64,000 nt of DNA from contig CALNXK010000013.1 of assembly GCA_942486035.1 (NCBI GenBank), positions 4,577,501-4,641,500 on the forward strand. The letters run 5' to 3'. A model generated the notes under the pieces. It was given only the letters and a program-made list of their open reading frames with translations, did no database searches and was not told the origin of the DNA. Of the stretch, positions 30,701 through 42,374 are shown in pieces. The first letter of the stretch is position 1. Each line of letters opens with the position of its first letter. Position numbers and translations under genes: made by a program. The stretch is from Porites lobata. Taxonomy: Eukaryota > Cnidaria > Anthozoa > Scleractinia > Poritidae.

Positions 30701-33700
30701 TATTTGATTTAAGACTGTGCTACTTTGTATGAAATCTAAAGAAATAATGTACTAGACTGTTTTTAAAATATGCTAATATGAAATTCTCTACCTGCGGAAA
30801 TTCGCAGATCAGATGTCATAAACAAAACATCTCTTAAAAATGGCGCTGATTGTTATTTTTCTTAAATGTAATATAGTAAATAATTTATTATTAAATAACT
30901 AAGATAGTATGTGCATTCTGATTGGTTAAAAACCTATGATTTATTGTGCCGGTAAACTTAGAGTTATTTTATAAAAGCAATAGACCACACTTTCTATAGG
31001 TTTACCGGCCTGATAACCCACATGGGATTTGGGGAGAACACGAGAAAAGCTTGTAAATCATCAGCCGAAGATTGCTTAAATATTATAAAATATTTATGTA
31101 ATTTTAATTCTTTTGGTTTCTGTCTATTCAGAGGTGATTGAAATTTTTTCGGATGAAAACACGTCAACTCCAGTTAGGAAAAACCGTGAGGTACATGTTC
31201 ATGTAATTTAATAAATTAAAATGGTTGGCAGTTTCTGTAGAAATATCAGTATTTACTTTATTGGGTCTGTGAGCCAGCAAGATGAAACAAATCCTGTGTT
31301 CTGATTGTTCCCAGGGTTCTCTCCTTGGGAACAAGGTTGATAAGGCATATGTATCAACAGTTCAGGGTATTTACATAATGAATCAAAGTAACCATCACGA
31401 TGGTAAAACCCATATTAATGCAGGTCTAATTATTTGAATTTCAATTCAAAATAAAGTATTAATAATAATAATATTAAATGCTTGTGATAATATTAAAAAT
31501 AATTTAATAATATTTATTATTAGTAATATTATTGGAGAAATAGTGATATTAAAATATTTTTTCTGAAGTGTCTAATTTATACTTATTAAGAAAATAACAT
31601 GTTTACCCACAGAGCATACTCTACACTAAAAGTGACTGATTTGTTTTAGATGCAACTAAAGGAAAAGTTTAATGGAGAAGAGCCAGGGAAATTAATGATT
31701 GGTAATATTATCCTTCCATTTGATTTTTTTGTTCAATATCTTAACCGTTGCTGCCTTACATTTTACTTGTAATTCCTCCAAATAAGCTGGAAGAAGGTTT
31801 AACTAGTAGCATTCTGACCACTTAAAACTCCCTAACCTGCCATGAGGGACCATATCGACTTAGTGGAAGGGTTACAGTTAACTCCTGTAAGCTCTAATAT
31901 CCACTTAAAAGATCTCTAGACTTATCTCTATATATTTCCATAAAGAATTAGTTGAGAGATATCTTCCCTTTGGTGATCATTTTATTTATTCTCATTATTT
32001 TTTCTCTACTGTCTTTCCTCTATTATGGGAGAAAATTGATGTTGGTCACCAGTGGGACTTGAAGAGTTTTTAGGGACACCCCTGGAACTACAAGTTAGAG
32101 TCCTTAAATAGTGGAAGTTTATTTCATTTACAATGCACATTTGTATTTTACAATGTATTATGTTTTCTTGGGATTCAACTGCTGTCAGTATTTTTAGGGA
32201 GTCTGTGTTAGTAAGCTGTTAGCAAGGCGAAATTTGGCTTTATGAGTGATTAGGCACTGAGTGGCTTACTCCTGTTGCACTATCAAATTCTTTCTTTCAT
32301 TTACAAGCATACAGTTAAACCTTTGGTACAGTATGGCTCATTACAGTCAGGGGCTGGACAGTCTGCCAGCCAGGGAGCCATGTGACTCGTGCAAGCTATT
32401 TCAGGAAAAAAATAAGTTATGAAATTGCAGATACATAAAAAAATGTTTCCTGCTTATTTCTCTATGTGTATGTGAGGTTTTGCTTCAAGAGCATTTTTGT
32501 AGAATTACACATCTTGGTTGACTTTCACTAATTATGGTTAAATGCTCATTTTAATGCTTATTTTGATTTTTTTTGTATTTTTCTTTTATTTCGCATGGCT
32601 TGTGTGAATCGCTTGCTCACGCTGTGTCCCAACTTACTACAGTTCAATGCATTTTAATATGGGCCAGTTAAGGTTCAAGTCTCACTGTTTATGTAATTGG
32701 ATTGGATTTGTTGTTGGTTATTTTGCTTTTTCTGAGTGGTTTTCTCCAGATACAGTTTACTGTGGTTTTCCCTTATCAATCCTACAGTACAGGGGCACCC
32801 AACGAGGATATAGTTCAAAACCAGTTAACATAGCATTGTTAAACGTATTGTAGTATTTAAACGGTAGACATAGGCATATTTTTATCCCCTAAAAACTTTT
32901 CATCTGTTCGGATTTCCTAGCTGAAAGTCTAGTGATCCGAAAATTATAGGGATCAAAACTTACCTTTTTGAAAATTTCAGCCAGCAAAAGGCTCCCGAAA
33001 ATTCTAGGTGGCCTTTTTTAGGGTAAAAATCTGTTAAAAATGGGTAATTATACCATTTTGTAGATGTTCGAAAATCCTAGGAGAGGCAGGCAAGCAAGAA
33101 ATTTTACAACAAATGTTCCGAAAATTTTAGATCTCAAATCGTCTTCCGAACAGATATTTTCCGAAAATTGCCATTGGGTGCCCCTGACGTATACTCAGCA
33201 AAAAGTTGGCAAACCATATAAAACTGAGGCTTTCATTTTCCTTCTACTTTTATAGAAAACTGGGATTTGGATGAAAGAGACCTTGAGGTATGATTCTTCT
33301 TGATTCTAAGTACACATAGACAGGAAACTACATGTAATGTGCCCAATTGCAAAGGTTTCATCTTGTTTTATTAATATACTTGTGCTAATTAGAACAATTT
33401 CAGTTTAAGGTTTTGAAGATTAGGGAGTTCAAGAAATGCCTTTTGAGCCACGATAAATTGCTGGGAAGTTCATGCTCCATATTCGTTTCTAGAAATTCTT
33501 TGTATTTTAACCCTTTCACTGCCAAATTTAGCCAAAAGCAAATTTTGACCAAATTTCCAAATTTCATTTTCTGAAATTTTGAAAAATAAGTAGCACCATG
33601 TGTAAGTATGGGCGGAGAGGTTTCATTTGAATGGTCACATCATAGGATTTCGTCCGCAGACTCAAAAGTTAGAGTCACCTTACAATACTCCATCAAGTAC

Positions 33701-35625
33701 TCTGGCAGTGAAAGGGCTAACTTTTTAACATTTACTTCAAGTGGTTCATCAATATTTAAGTTTAATTTTTGATGATGTTTCATTAAAACTTAAGATTGTT
33801 TTGATCTGAAGCCTACGTGTATCTGTACTGAATAGGGATTTTATTTATTATTGTAAACAATAATACTTGCTTCTTAAGGACTCCACTAAAAGAAAACGCC
33901 CAAGGTACTACACTCCTGACAAAGGAAACCAATATACACATTTAAGATGTTACAACTGCAATGAGAAAGGTCATCTTGTGCAATTCTGCCCTCAGCCGAA
34001 GGTAAATTTATACTAGCTGCTGCAGTGCAAAAAATACTTAAAAGCCAAACTAACTTGTCTTCCTGGCTTGAATATATTTGATATTTTTATATTTTAGGTC
34101 CTAAACCGCGAGCTATAACTTAGTTAAACAGAGCTTTCCCTCTCCTGTATTTTACTATCTAAGTATCTGAGGGAGTAAATTTTCATGAGGGGAGAGATGC
34201 TTTTTGACAATGATTGAGCGGTTTCAGCTCGCTGATTTGTCAAGAGCAACCTTGTTCCCAGGCTTCTCTCCCACAGGTAGGAGAGAGAACCTGGGAACGA
34301 GGTTGGGCCGAGAGCAATGGTAGATAAGAAATGGAAACGACGTGTTGGTGGCACAATTTGTTTTTTCTTTTCTTGTGTGTGCAAAAACATTATTCCGAAA
34401 AAAACTTTGAAAAATATGTTATAATGGTTATAATGTTTCAAGGTTTTGGACATCATATCTATGGTTAAAAAGAGTACAGACCATGAAAGATTGCTGTCAA
34501 TTTGTTAAGTTACATTTATTTTCATCATGTCACAGGCATTTGACTCACTTTTTGCATTTTTATTTTTCACGTAAAAACACTCAGCGATACTACACACAAA
34601 ATAATCATAGATCTCAAAGTATGCATTATTCTTCATTTCACTCTCAGCTGCCTCCAATAATAATGTTGATAATTATTTGATTTTTTTCCAATTTGTAGAA
34701 AATCAGCGTATGTTTCTTGTGTGGAGATTCTGGCCATATAAAGAGGAACTGCCCGAATGAACTGTGTTTCAATTGCAAAGAGCCTGGCCACATATCCAAG
34801 GTACTGTATGTTAATTTGGATTTGTAAATTTTGGAGTGTATCACTTGGTTAATGCCAGAACACTGAGATTAGTTGTCCCAAACTTAAATTGATACATTAT
34901 GTCATCATAAGTAACTATGACTTAATATGACGTGATATATTCTAATAATTTTGAGGAGGAAGTTGACCCCTTTGCATGAGCCAACAGCACCAGCAGCGTG
35001 GCTGAGTGGTTAGAGCAATGGAATTACAATTTAAAGGCCCTGAGTTCGGTCCCGCTCTGACCGCTAGCTGGATTTGTTCTCGGTAGTCACGAGTTCAAAT
35101 CCTCGGTCACGCTTGTAAGTAGCCAACTGGTGTGCCTCCTGCCAGTTGGGATTCTTAAGCCTGTTATGTTTGATTTAGATTATTTGTTTCAGGCGTTCGA
35201 TCGGCCCCACTGGCATTAGTGCTATAAATACTGTCGAGAGTAAATAACAGAATTATTAGTATTATTGTTGTTATTATTATTATTATCATTTTTAGTATTA
35301 TTATTAGTAATATTATTATTAGTTGACCTGACTGGGCAAGCCAAAGTGTCTAATTTGGAGAAAAGTTGGCCTGGCAAGTAGGGTGACCCTAACGTTGAAA
35401 AAAGGGTGACCCACTCTTTTAGCCCAGCAGACTTTATGTTCTTCATGTAAACGGTTCGTCAAGTTTTAAAAGGAAATGAAGAAAAGTTGGCTTGTCCTGG
35501 GATGGGTGGAGGGGAGGTGGGGTGGGTAGCTCGGGCAGACGAGATTACAAGATTGCTCCATATAAACGGGGCCTAAGAAGGCGTCTATCAGTTTACAGTT
35601 TGGTGTTAGGGATCTTAAGCAAGGA

Positions 35626-35656
<31 letters not shown>

Positions 35657-38600
35657 AACGAGAACGGCAAAAAGGTGTAGATCTGGCAAAACAACAACTT
35701 TGCAAGTGCAGCACACTTGTTCAGTACATTTCTTTTGCGTCGTCGCACGACTACAACGTGAAACATCCTAATTTCACGTTTTATGTAGGACGTGAGCGGA
35801 AGAACTCCAGAAAAATTCACTAACATTTGACAAATTGAATTAAGAGTGATGAAGTTTGAAACAGCGTGAATTTTCTAATTAAGAGATGTCCTTGGCACCG
35901 TTATCGTGGTTTGTGTTGTTTTCCAAATTGTTTTTATTGATTTGGAGACAATTTTTACTATGTTTTTAACATGAATAATTACTGCCGTCGTTGTTGCCTA
36001 AATTTCCTTTGCCTCGCTTCACATGTTTGTTTTTCTTGCTCTTTCCGCCTAGTATTCTTAGGGGGTCGCTAAACGGTTAGATTAAATGGTCCCTGTATAC
36101 ATTCCAAATTCGTTATTAAATAAAACTTTCTAAAAATTATAAAGGCCTGGAATGTTTGTATCATTGACATCACATGCTCAAACGAAAGTATATCAGGATC
36201 TGCTGCTAGTTGGTCGCTTACACGGAGGGTTCGAACGAGATTTTGTCACGGTAGTCGTATTAAGTAGAGTTGTCCCCTTAATGGTAGCCTGCGAATAGCA
36301 GACGCATTTCCGGTCGTCGCTTCTCTCCCTCCGAAAAATAGAGAGATAGAAATAGAAATAGAGGGAGAGAAGCGACGACCGGAAATGCGTCTGCGGTTCG
36401 CAGGCTACCTTAATGGGGAAGTATCCGGTTGAGAGGACTTTGACTGTATGAAGAAACCCTGTTTGAAGTAAATGATACTTATACCATGAATGCAGTCTAC
36501 CATGGTTACCTTTGACTTCCAATTCTCACATTTTACCAGTCAAATCGAACCTTACTTTCAGTTTCAAAAATTAGGCGGTAAATCTTGACGTTTTGGAACG
36601 CGGCTGAAAATGTCCATTCCTCTTGAAAGACGTGTTATGTTGAAAACCTATAACTGGAACAATTCAGCCAATTAAAAAACGAGTGAAGTCAGCGTGTGAA
36701 AGTTGTGCACATTGAATCGAATTTGTGAAAATTCAGTTAAATCGCCACCAAAATGCCTTGCGATTGTTAAGTGAACGATTAGAACCCAGATTTGCTTAAC
36801 GTTTCTTGAAGTCAACCTTCAACTTAGTGCCCTCTGGAATACCTGCTAACTCGAGCTTTTTATATTTTACAGCAATGTAAAGAGCCCAGAGTTCGTCGAT
36901 TTGATCGCTGTAATAGATGTCACATACTAGGTCATTTTGAAAGAGTAAGTGTAGTTCATATTTGATTTATTTATGTTCCGAAATTTCCACCATACGGCTA
37001 TTAGTCCTTAAACCTTTAAGGCCCAGTAGTGACCCACATCCAATTTCTCTCAACAATAACACTGCCTGTTTAAACAGGCAGGTCATGAGAATTTATGAAA
37101 TGATCACCAAAGATAAAATGTTTTGTGATGTTAGAACAAATTCTCTCAAGCAGTACCATAAGGGATTTATGAAGAACAGTGTGGAGGAGATGCATTTTTA
37201 TGCTGCAGAAATTTCGTTCATGTGGTGCCCAAGTAGAGAAGGATCGAGAAAGAATTGAAAATAGCCTGCGTAGCTGGCGGGATTCGTCACGTCAGGTTTC
37301 GTCGCCAAAACCTCACTCGCGAGAGGACCGATTTCCGCCAGCTACGCAAGCCAAATTAAAAACCTGCTCTCTTTACTGGGGAATAACCACCATTCAGTAG
37401 AATTATCACAACAATCAGCTCGTGGTAACGCCGATCGAAATGATCGGCGTTTATTGCCGTGATTAGCCACTGAACGACCCGCCGCCATTTTCGTCTGGTT
37501 TGACCCTAGTACTAGGATCTTCTTTGTGAGGGCAGTTTACATGGTGCTAGGATCTTCCTACCTCCTTGTAAAGAGCCCATAAATCGCACGATTTTGTTGA
37601 AATATGTTTCTGCTTGTAGGATTGTCCAGATCGCTGGAGACAGTACCATCTCACGGTAAGCAATACTTCCTTTTCTAACTGGAGGCATGATAATTCGCCT
37701 TCAGAACTTAGCGAGGGGAATAATCACGGTGAAGTTTCAAAAAACGCAAAATCTTGTACCACAGACCGGCAGATACGCTTGCCTAGTCCCTAGGCCTCAT
37801 TATTCCACGCGGCCTATGCATTTCGGATCGCGTGGTCTCGCACGTCACCGAAATGCATTGACCGAAAAGGCCTGGAAAGACGCCATAACAAGTCTGCGAC
37901 GGAAATGACGCGGGCCGTTTGCGCTTCTAACAGCTCATATTTCGCTACCGTCGCGGTCTTGTTATCTTAAATTGCAAACTCCCAACTGCCGAGCCGAGGT
38001 AGCGTTGCATAAAAACTGACTCGTAACCACTAATTAACTTTTAATTGGTTCTGGTGGATGTAACAGTGGCCCAAAACGTTATCGTGAAACTAAATTTATT
38101 AAAGCGACCTTTGACAGTCAGTCTGTCTGAATTGAACGTTGTATTTCTGCAGATGAGTAACATGCTGAATTTTTTGTAGACTCAAGTTGGTCCCATTATT
38201 CGCCCTGACAGACCTCTATCGCCTATTCTACCAGTGTACTGTTATAACTGCGGTCGGCAAGGTCATTATGGATATGTGAGTATACTGGAACAAGCCGTTC
38301 AGTTTATCTTCCGAACTATCATTGTGCATTTAGCAAATACCGACATTTCACCTCTAGCAGTATGCCAGATGTTCCTCACGTGAACTTAGTTTACTTACTT
38401 CCTTTCTATCCCTTAGCAATGTTCAGAAGAAAATTCACTGAGAAAAGGACAGCTTCCTTTTCCGTTTGTTGTGTGCTACGATGGTTGCCCTGTGTCCGCA
38501 TCTCACAGAGAAGAGAACTACACCCATCGTGAAAAAAGGCCAAGATATTTTCGTGAGCTTGATTCGGAACAGTCCTTTAATCATTCCAGAGAAGACCATG

Positions 38601-41600
38601 GCACGGCGGAGTGTATTTATGAACCTCCATCGAGAAAATATCTAAAACTGAATGATGATGGCGATTATGTAAGGAGAGGTGAGCCTTATTTAGATAAAAC
38701 TGACCCCCTTCCGCTTAGTTCAGTTGTAAGTGTTTTGGTCTGATGAGCGGAAGGTAGTTGCAACCCTACAGACCATCAAGAAGCTTAAGATCTGCCTCTC
38801 AGAGGCTCCTGACAATAACATCAGCAAAGTTGAAGAAATATGGCTGTATATCATTCTCATTTGCAGCACCTACAATTTGGAACTCACTGCCACAACCCAT
38901 ACGTGATCATGATGACATTTCAAAATTTAAAACTTCAATAAAGTCTTTCTTATTCAAAGAACATTTTAATTAAAGTTCTGTCACAATAATGTATATAGTG
39001 TAAATATTGCGATAAGAATTTTAATTTTTAACTTGTATTTTTATATATTTGTGTTTTATTGTTGATGTAAATTTTTTTAATGTGCAAAATTTTCGGTTTG
39101 AAATGTTCAGTTGTAAAGCGCCATGAGCCTACGGATATGGCGCCATAGAAATCCTTATTATTATTATAAGTAGTCTCCGGGTTCAGACCCCGGGCAAAGC
39201 GCAAGCAAGGGTCTTTAAAAAACTAGCGAGAGCATGCGTGCTTTGATTTAAGAAAGAAATATGGGGCGCGTGAAAAGTGACGCGAGAGAGAAGAACACAC
39301 GCGCGAAGAGAGAAGTATTTATACAAGTCTGCCGTCCGGAAGCTGGACATTTGTGCTGGACAAGTGATAATTTTTGATAGGGGGCACGATATTTGGAGGT
39401 TTCTCGGATAAGTGCTACTTCTCTTCCTTCGTGTGCCCTCCTCCCTCGCATTCAGCGCCGCCCTTCTTATTTGCGCCCCAATTTCCTCGTGCGCCTACAA
39501 TGTAGCTGTACGTACGTACAATCTGCCGAGCTGATAGACAGCGAGTAGGTCAGGGATGTTCCTAGAGCGGGGAGAGGGAAAATAAAAAATGGGAACAAAA
39601 CCTAACTTGAACCCTAGCCGTATCAGTAACTTCATTTCTGATTCTCCGCTTTGTCCTTATTTTTTTCATTTTTCTGTTCCCAGTGCCTGTTCCCCACTTC
39701 CAGCCGCTCCCTGTTCCCCATTCCCCGTTCCTCGTTCCAAATGATAGCAACGTGCAGTAGGTCAGCCAATCAGAAAGCGGGATTTGCAAAAGAAAGTTAG
39801 CAGAATTTCACTAAATTATACGATGTAAATTGCCCTTTTTAATTTCTTTAGATGATGAGAGATATCACAGCCGTGAATCTAACGCTATGCAAACAGATCT
39901 TAAATTACTAAAGAGGAAAAATAGAAACAAAAGAAGGCGTAAAAAGAAGGAAGCAAAGGGAAGTAATGAGGTATGTGTCTTGATAACACATTGTTGTTTT
40001 TTCTATTAATAACTTTTTAAAAATCCCTTCTTCTTTTTATTGCGATATCTAACATTTTAGTCAACCATAACAATTTTCTCCAGTGGAGTAAGAAAGAAGT
40101 GAAATTTTGCTCAGTTATACTGGTTAGCGGCAAACGATCTATCACAACGGCGTGTCAGGTTTTCAGACATTCTATGCCCTAAGTTGTGACTTACTGTAAA
40201 TAGCAAACCGATAGCTGATTTCAGGTGAACCGTCCCAAAACGGTCATTTTGAGTACAGAGGAAAGTGCCCGCTGTTGAGAAGTTCAAACAAGAGTTAATG
40301 TATCCGCTGGGGTAAACAATAGTGGTCATACGCTTGCCTAGTCTCTGGGCCTCATTATACCGCGCGGACTTTGCGTTTCGGGTCACGTGGTCCGTTCGTC
40401 TCGGTTACGTCACCGAAAGGCATTGACCGAGAAGGCCTGGGAAGACGCCCTACAGAGACTAGGCAAGGCCGTTCGGGAGATAGCAAGGAATTGACGGACG
40501 CAAGAAAGAACGGGCCACGCGCTTCGGGAAAGGTAGCCGTTAATTAAGATTCGACTGTAATTAAATATATTTATTATATAGACACGAGTGTTTTACTGGA
40601 AAATATACCACTCGTAAAATTCATAAAAACTACATCCGGGACCGGAGTGGTTTATTTTCCATAATCTCAGACGTGAGTTTATCGATGACGTAATTTCGGT
40701 CATTTCCCTCTACTATTTTATAGATGTCTTTTTGTCTATATAATAAAAAGGACATTACACGGCGGCTTGAAGATATGAATTTTATTTTCTCGTGGCAAAA
40801 ACAATATTAATATTGTTTTGCCACTGGAAAATAAAATTCATATCTTCGCGCCACTGTGTAATATCCTCTCCATATATTTTTTAACAGCGTACGGTCGAGT
40901 TAATATATCGTAGTTTTCCGGATGATGGTTTAATTGAGGAGCCAAATTATACCAAAAAAGAGAAATTTACAAAGGTAAGTGAACTTTTAATGATACAACT
41001 CGAGCTGTTCCGTCTTGCTCTCGCACTTGTCTTTTATTATTAGTGATATAAAAACCCCTTACGTAGTCATGAGTGAGCAGGAGCACGGCGACGTGCAAGT
41101 TAGTGGCCTTGAAAATCCAATGTCTTTTACTGACAACCAGCGTGTGTCAAGCTAATAGCTGACTAGTCGCTCTAGTCGTCTCCGTTATTTGTAGGCGGTC
41201 GTTGATCGGTACCATGAGAGAAGAACAGTATCTCGGCGAGGAGGACAAAAAAAATGTCTGGGCTAATAGAGAGAATGATGCACCCTTGGCTGACCGACGC
41301 TACTTGTGAGATAAACCCACTTGCAGGATCTCTAGGCATCCGTCGCTCTAAATACAGTGAACAAAGGAAAATCAAGCATGCACTAACGGGGTTGAAAAGC
41401 ACGGTTTTACAATGTATTTTGCAGCTTACGTAGCTGGCGGGATTGTCTCGAACTGAGATGTAATTTGTAGCCTTAACGTCTTTTTGAAGCTATGCTTGAC
41501 AGTTATTATGCCGCCAAGTACAAGTCACAGCAGGCTTATCGAGAAAAATACGACGTGAGAGAGCGGCGCGTGCGAGGATCGAAGTCAGGGTGGAGAAAGG

Positions 41601-42083
41601 TTTACCTGCTCTGTTTGAAGTTGAACAAGTTAACTCACGCGTGTTGTTTTCCCTGTCACGCGTCTTTTTCTTCCTTGCGCCTATTTTAGTCAAGCGGCTA
41701 TTATGCATGTGCTTCATGCCATTATGGTTACCGCCCTCTGTTGTTAACATTGGTTGTATTGCTTTTAAATAATGTCTTTAACCATTTGTTTTATATTTGC
41801 GCAGAGAAAGCGGTGGCATCTTGAGGAAACGTCTCAAGAGAGAACACACAGTAATATGTCCAACGCGCCCAAGAAATCTAAACACGACAAAAGAAGATAC
41901 ACAAACGCTCATCACAAGAACAACTTCCGTTCATTTGAAGACAGAGACTTCGACACCAAAAAGACTCCATACCACCCTAGAAAAGGTGGCAAGGATGTTA
42001 TTTCAAACAGAGGATTTCGTTTCAATGATCAATCACATGGAAAGAAATCAAACCCACACTTTATAAAGCCATACACATTTTAA
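27737..42083 (+). CDS. ZCCHC7: ZCCHC7, zinc-knuckle subunit of the TRAMP complex, complete (15 exons)
   Basis: Exons: 27737-27816, 27916-28010, 30514-30699, 31132-31190, 31650-31701, 33256-33287, 33879-34001, 34699-34800, 36873-36944, 37620-37655, 38180-38275, 38417-38678, 39852-39970, 40888-40974, 41805-42083. The exon total is 1680 bp, giving 559 residues (human about 540). The N-terminus (YEDQLYHDESSS, then VDSEVEEALYSQVHYA) matches vertebrate ZCCHC7. Exons 7-12 encode five CCHC knuckles: CYNCNEKGHLVQFC, CFLCGDSGHIKRNC, CFNCKEPGHISKQC, CNRCHILGHFERDC and CYNCGRQGHYGYQC. The conserved WRQYHLT lies between knuckles 4 and 5. The C-terminus is strongly basic. Family knowledge: with MTR4 and a non-canonical poly(A) polymerase it tags aberrant nuclear and nucleolar RNA for the exosome. 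The extreme C-terminal exon junction (14 to 15) is the least certain. Confidence 0.92.
28410..28565. repeat. Hairpin MITE in a ZCCHC7 intron
   Basis: The arms (taatagcatgat...taccacaagtgatatttcaaa and the inverse tttgaaatatcacaagtggta...atcatgctatta) pair over about 50 bp with small mismatches, in a 155-bp element. Confidence 0.75.
29217..30134. mobile_element. 918-bp element with long terminal inverted repeats
   Basis: It begins gggcgattccagaaaatatc and ends with the inverse (gatattttctggaattgccc). The arms continue through 'cataccataccacggacggct' with few mismatches to about 41 bp, and an inner G-rich part (gaaggggaggggggattcac) is repeated as a direct word near 29997-30020. No transposase frame is present. 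It lies in ZCCHC7 intron 2. Confidence 0.8.
30257..30396. repeat. 140-bp hairpin MITE
   Basis: The arms (tgatcattacacgtttcttg, gaaactgcccacc, cccctcccctaagccaacat, and the inverse) pair over about 50 bp with a few mismatches around a short loop. The ends read gatcatta. It lies in ZCCHC7 intron 2, immediately 3' of the 918-bp element. Confidence 0.8.
32790..33186. repeat. MITE with 'caggggcaccca' ends
   Basis: It starts caggggcacccaacg and ends attgggtgcccctg (12-14 bp inverse with one mismatch). The interior repeats 'ccgaaaattctagg' words. It is 397 bp long and ends about 70 bp before ZCCHC7 exon 6. Confidence 0.7.
33511..33716. repeat. MITE with 'ccctttcactgcca' ends at a TTAA-like site
   Basis: It starts ccctttcactgcca and ends tggcagtgaaaggg, perfectly inverse over 14 bp. 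The left flank is TTAA and the right flank CTAA, close to a piggyBac-type TTAA target. It is 206 bp long and intronic. Confidence 0.75.
34990..35250 (+). repeat. tRNA-derived SINE
   Basis: The head carries gtggctgagtggttagagc (A-box type) and gagttcaaatcctc (B-box type), about 90 bp apart, which is too far for a functional tRNA without an insertion. A body with 'tagccaactggtgtgcctcc' follows, then a TTA-rich tail. It lies in a ZCCHC7 intron. Confidence 0.7.
35225..35330. repeat. Imperfect (TTA)n microsatellite at the SINE tail
   Basis: Runs of ttattattat with scattered changes follow the SINE body and probably derive from its 3' tail. Confidence 0.7.
35600..35900. repeat. GACGGC-rich repeat related to 10260-10430
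   Basis: It opens with a short gacggc array (35626-35658), then gagaacggcaaaaa, then aaaacaacaactttgca, then gcacgacta-aacgtgaaac, all in the same order as the core of the 10199-10648 element. It is intronic in ZCCHC7. Confidence 0.6.
36285..36407. mobile_element. 123-bp hairpin MITE with a perfect 9-bp target-site duplication
   Basis: The arms start tagcctgcgaatagcagacg and continue through ccggtcgtcgcttctctccct, with the inverse on the right (about 50 bp, few mismatches). The flanks ccttaatgg at 36276-36284 and 36408-36416 are identical. A related shorter element is at 63715-63815. It is intronic in ZCCHC7. Confidence 0.88.
37010..37200. repeat. Partial MITE related to 43005-43208
   Basis: The block aaacctttaaggccc, then ggtcatgagaattta and gatcac-aagat, matches the element at 43005-43208 in order, but the right terminal repeat is missing or diverged. 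Confidence 0.55.
37264..37350. repeat. Hairpin with 'gcctgcgtagctggcggga' arms
   Basis: The arm gcctgcgtagctggcggga pairs with tttccgccagctacgcaagc across an 87-bp element. The words cgtagctggcgggatt recur at 41430-41446, so the family has a second, truncated copy in the same gene. Confidence 0.7.
37780..37912. repeat. MITE copy related to 40333-40468
   Basis: It shares, in order, gcctagtc-ct-ggcctcatta, gcatttcgg, cgtcaccgaaa, gcattgaccga, aaggcctgg and aagacgcc with the copy at 40333-40468. Its right terminal arm is degraded. Confidence 0.65.
38740..39172 (+). mobile_element. 3' end of a LINE retrotransposon
   Basis: A 71-codon open frame (38758-38973) carries the typical end of a non-LTR reverse transcriptase polyprotein: YGCISFSFAAPTIWNSLP, then FKTSIKSFLF. 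It is followed by a 3' UTR with cgccatgagcctacggatat-type sequence and a short tta tail, as in 5'-truncated LINEs. It begins just after ZCCHC7 exon 12 and is a degraded genomic fossil. Confidence 0.75.
40333..40468. repeat. MITE with 'ttgcctagtctct' terminal inverted repeats
   Basis: It begins ttgcctagtctctgggcctc and ends agagactaggcaa, inverse over 13 bp. A second copy is at 37780-37912. It is intronic in ZCCHC7. Confidence 0.75.
40749..40863. repeat. Long near-perfect palindrome just upstream of a ZCCHC7 exon
   Basis: Two arms of about 55 bp (ggacattacacggcggcttg, gatatgaattttattttc, gtggcaaaaacaatatt and the inverse) meet with almost no loop. It ends 24 bp before exon 14 (40888), so it overlaps the region where the branch point and polypyrimidine tract should lie. 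A related hairpin is at 57807-57896. Confidence 0.85.
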
Positions 42084-42097
42084 ATTACGGCAAGAAT

Positions 42098-42374
42098 AGG
42101 GCCTGTTTATTGGAGGCGAGCGAGACCGGAAAGCCTGGCAGGCCCGTTTTACCATGCTGGCTCGGCTCACGCCTTGTTTCCTTATAACATTGTCGTTGTG
42201 TTTATATGAGAAGGTGAGTTTGGCAAGATTTCGCTCCGAGCAACCAAGATCTCTGCAAGCAGGCCAGCCCGCCTCCTCATATAAACACAACGACAATTTT
42301 ATGAGAAACTGACAATGCGTGAGTCGAGCGGGCCTGCCCGGCTACTCGGGTTGGCTCAACTCATATAAGAAGGC
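42098..42374. repeat. MITE-like element with an internal inverted pair
   Basis: The ends gggcctgtttat and atataagaaggccc are weakly inverse. Inside, cattgtcgttgtgtttatat pairs with atataaacacaacgacaatt (about 22 bp). It lies just after the ZCCHC7 stop, so it may be part of the 3' UTR. Confidence 0.6.

Noticed and set aside
34990..35080. A functional tRNA gene
   Set aside because: The A-box and B-box words are too far apart, no acceptor stem can be formed, and a SINE body follows.
38758..38973. A small host gene after ZCCHC7 exon 12
   Set aside because: The residues match the C-terminal end of LINE polyproteins and a LINE-like 3' UTR follows.
41503..41599. A possible additional ZCCHC7 exon encoding YYAAKYKSQQAYREKYD-type sequence between exons 14 and 15
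   Set aside because: The exon would be 97 bp and entry from exon 14 is in the wrong phase for this frame; the in-phase reading leads to a stop in the next exon. Exon 14 joins 41805 directly in frame. The nearby cgtagctggcgggatt word also marks repeat DNA.
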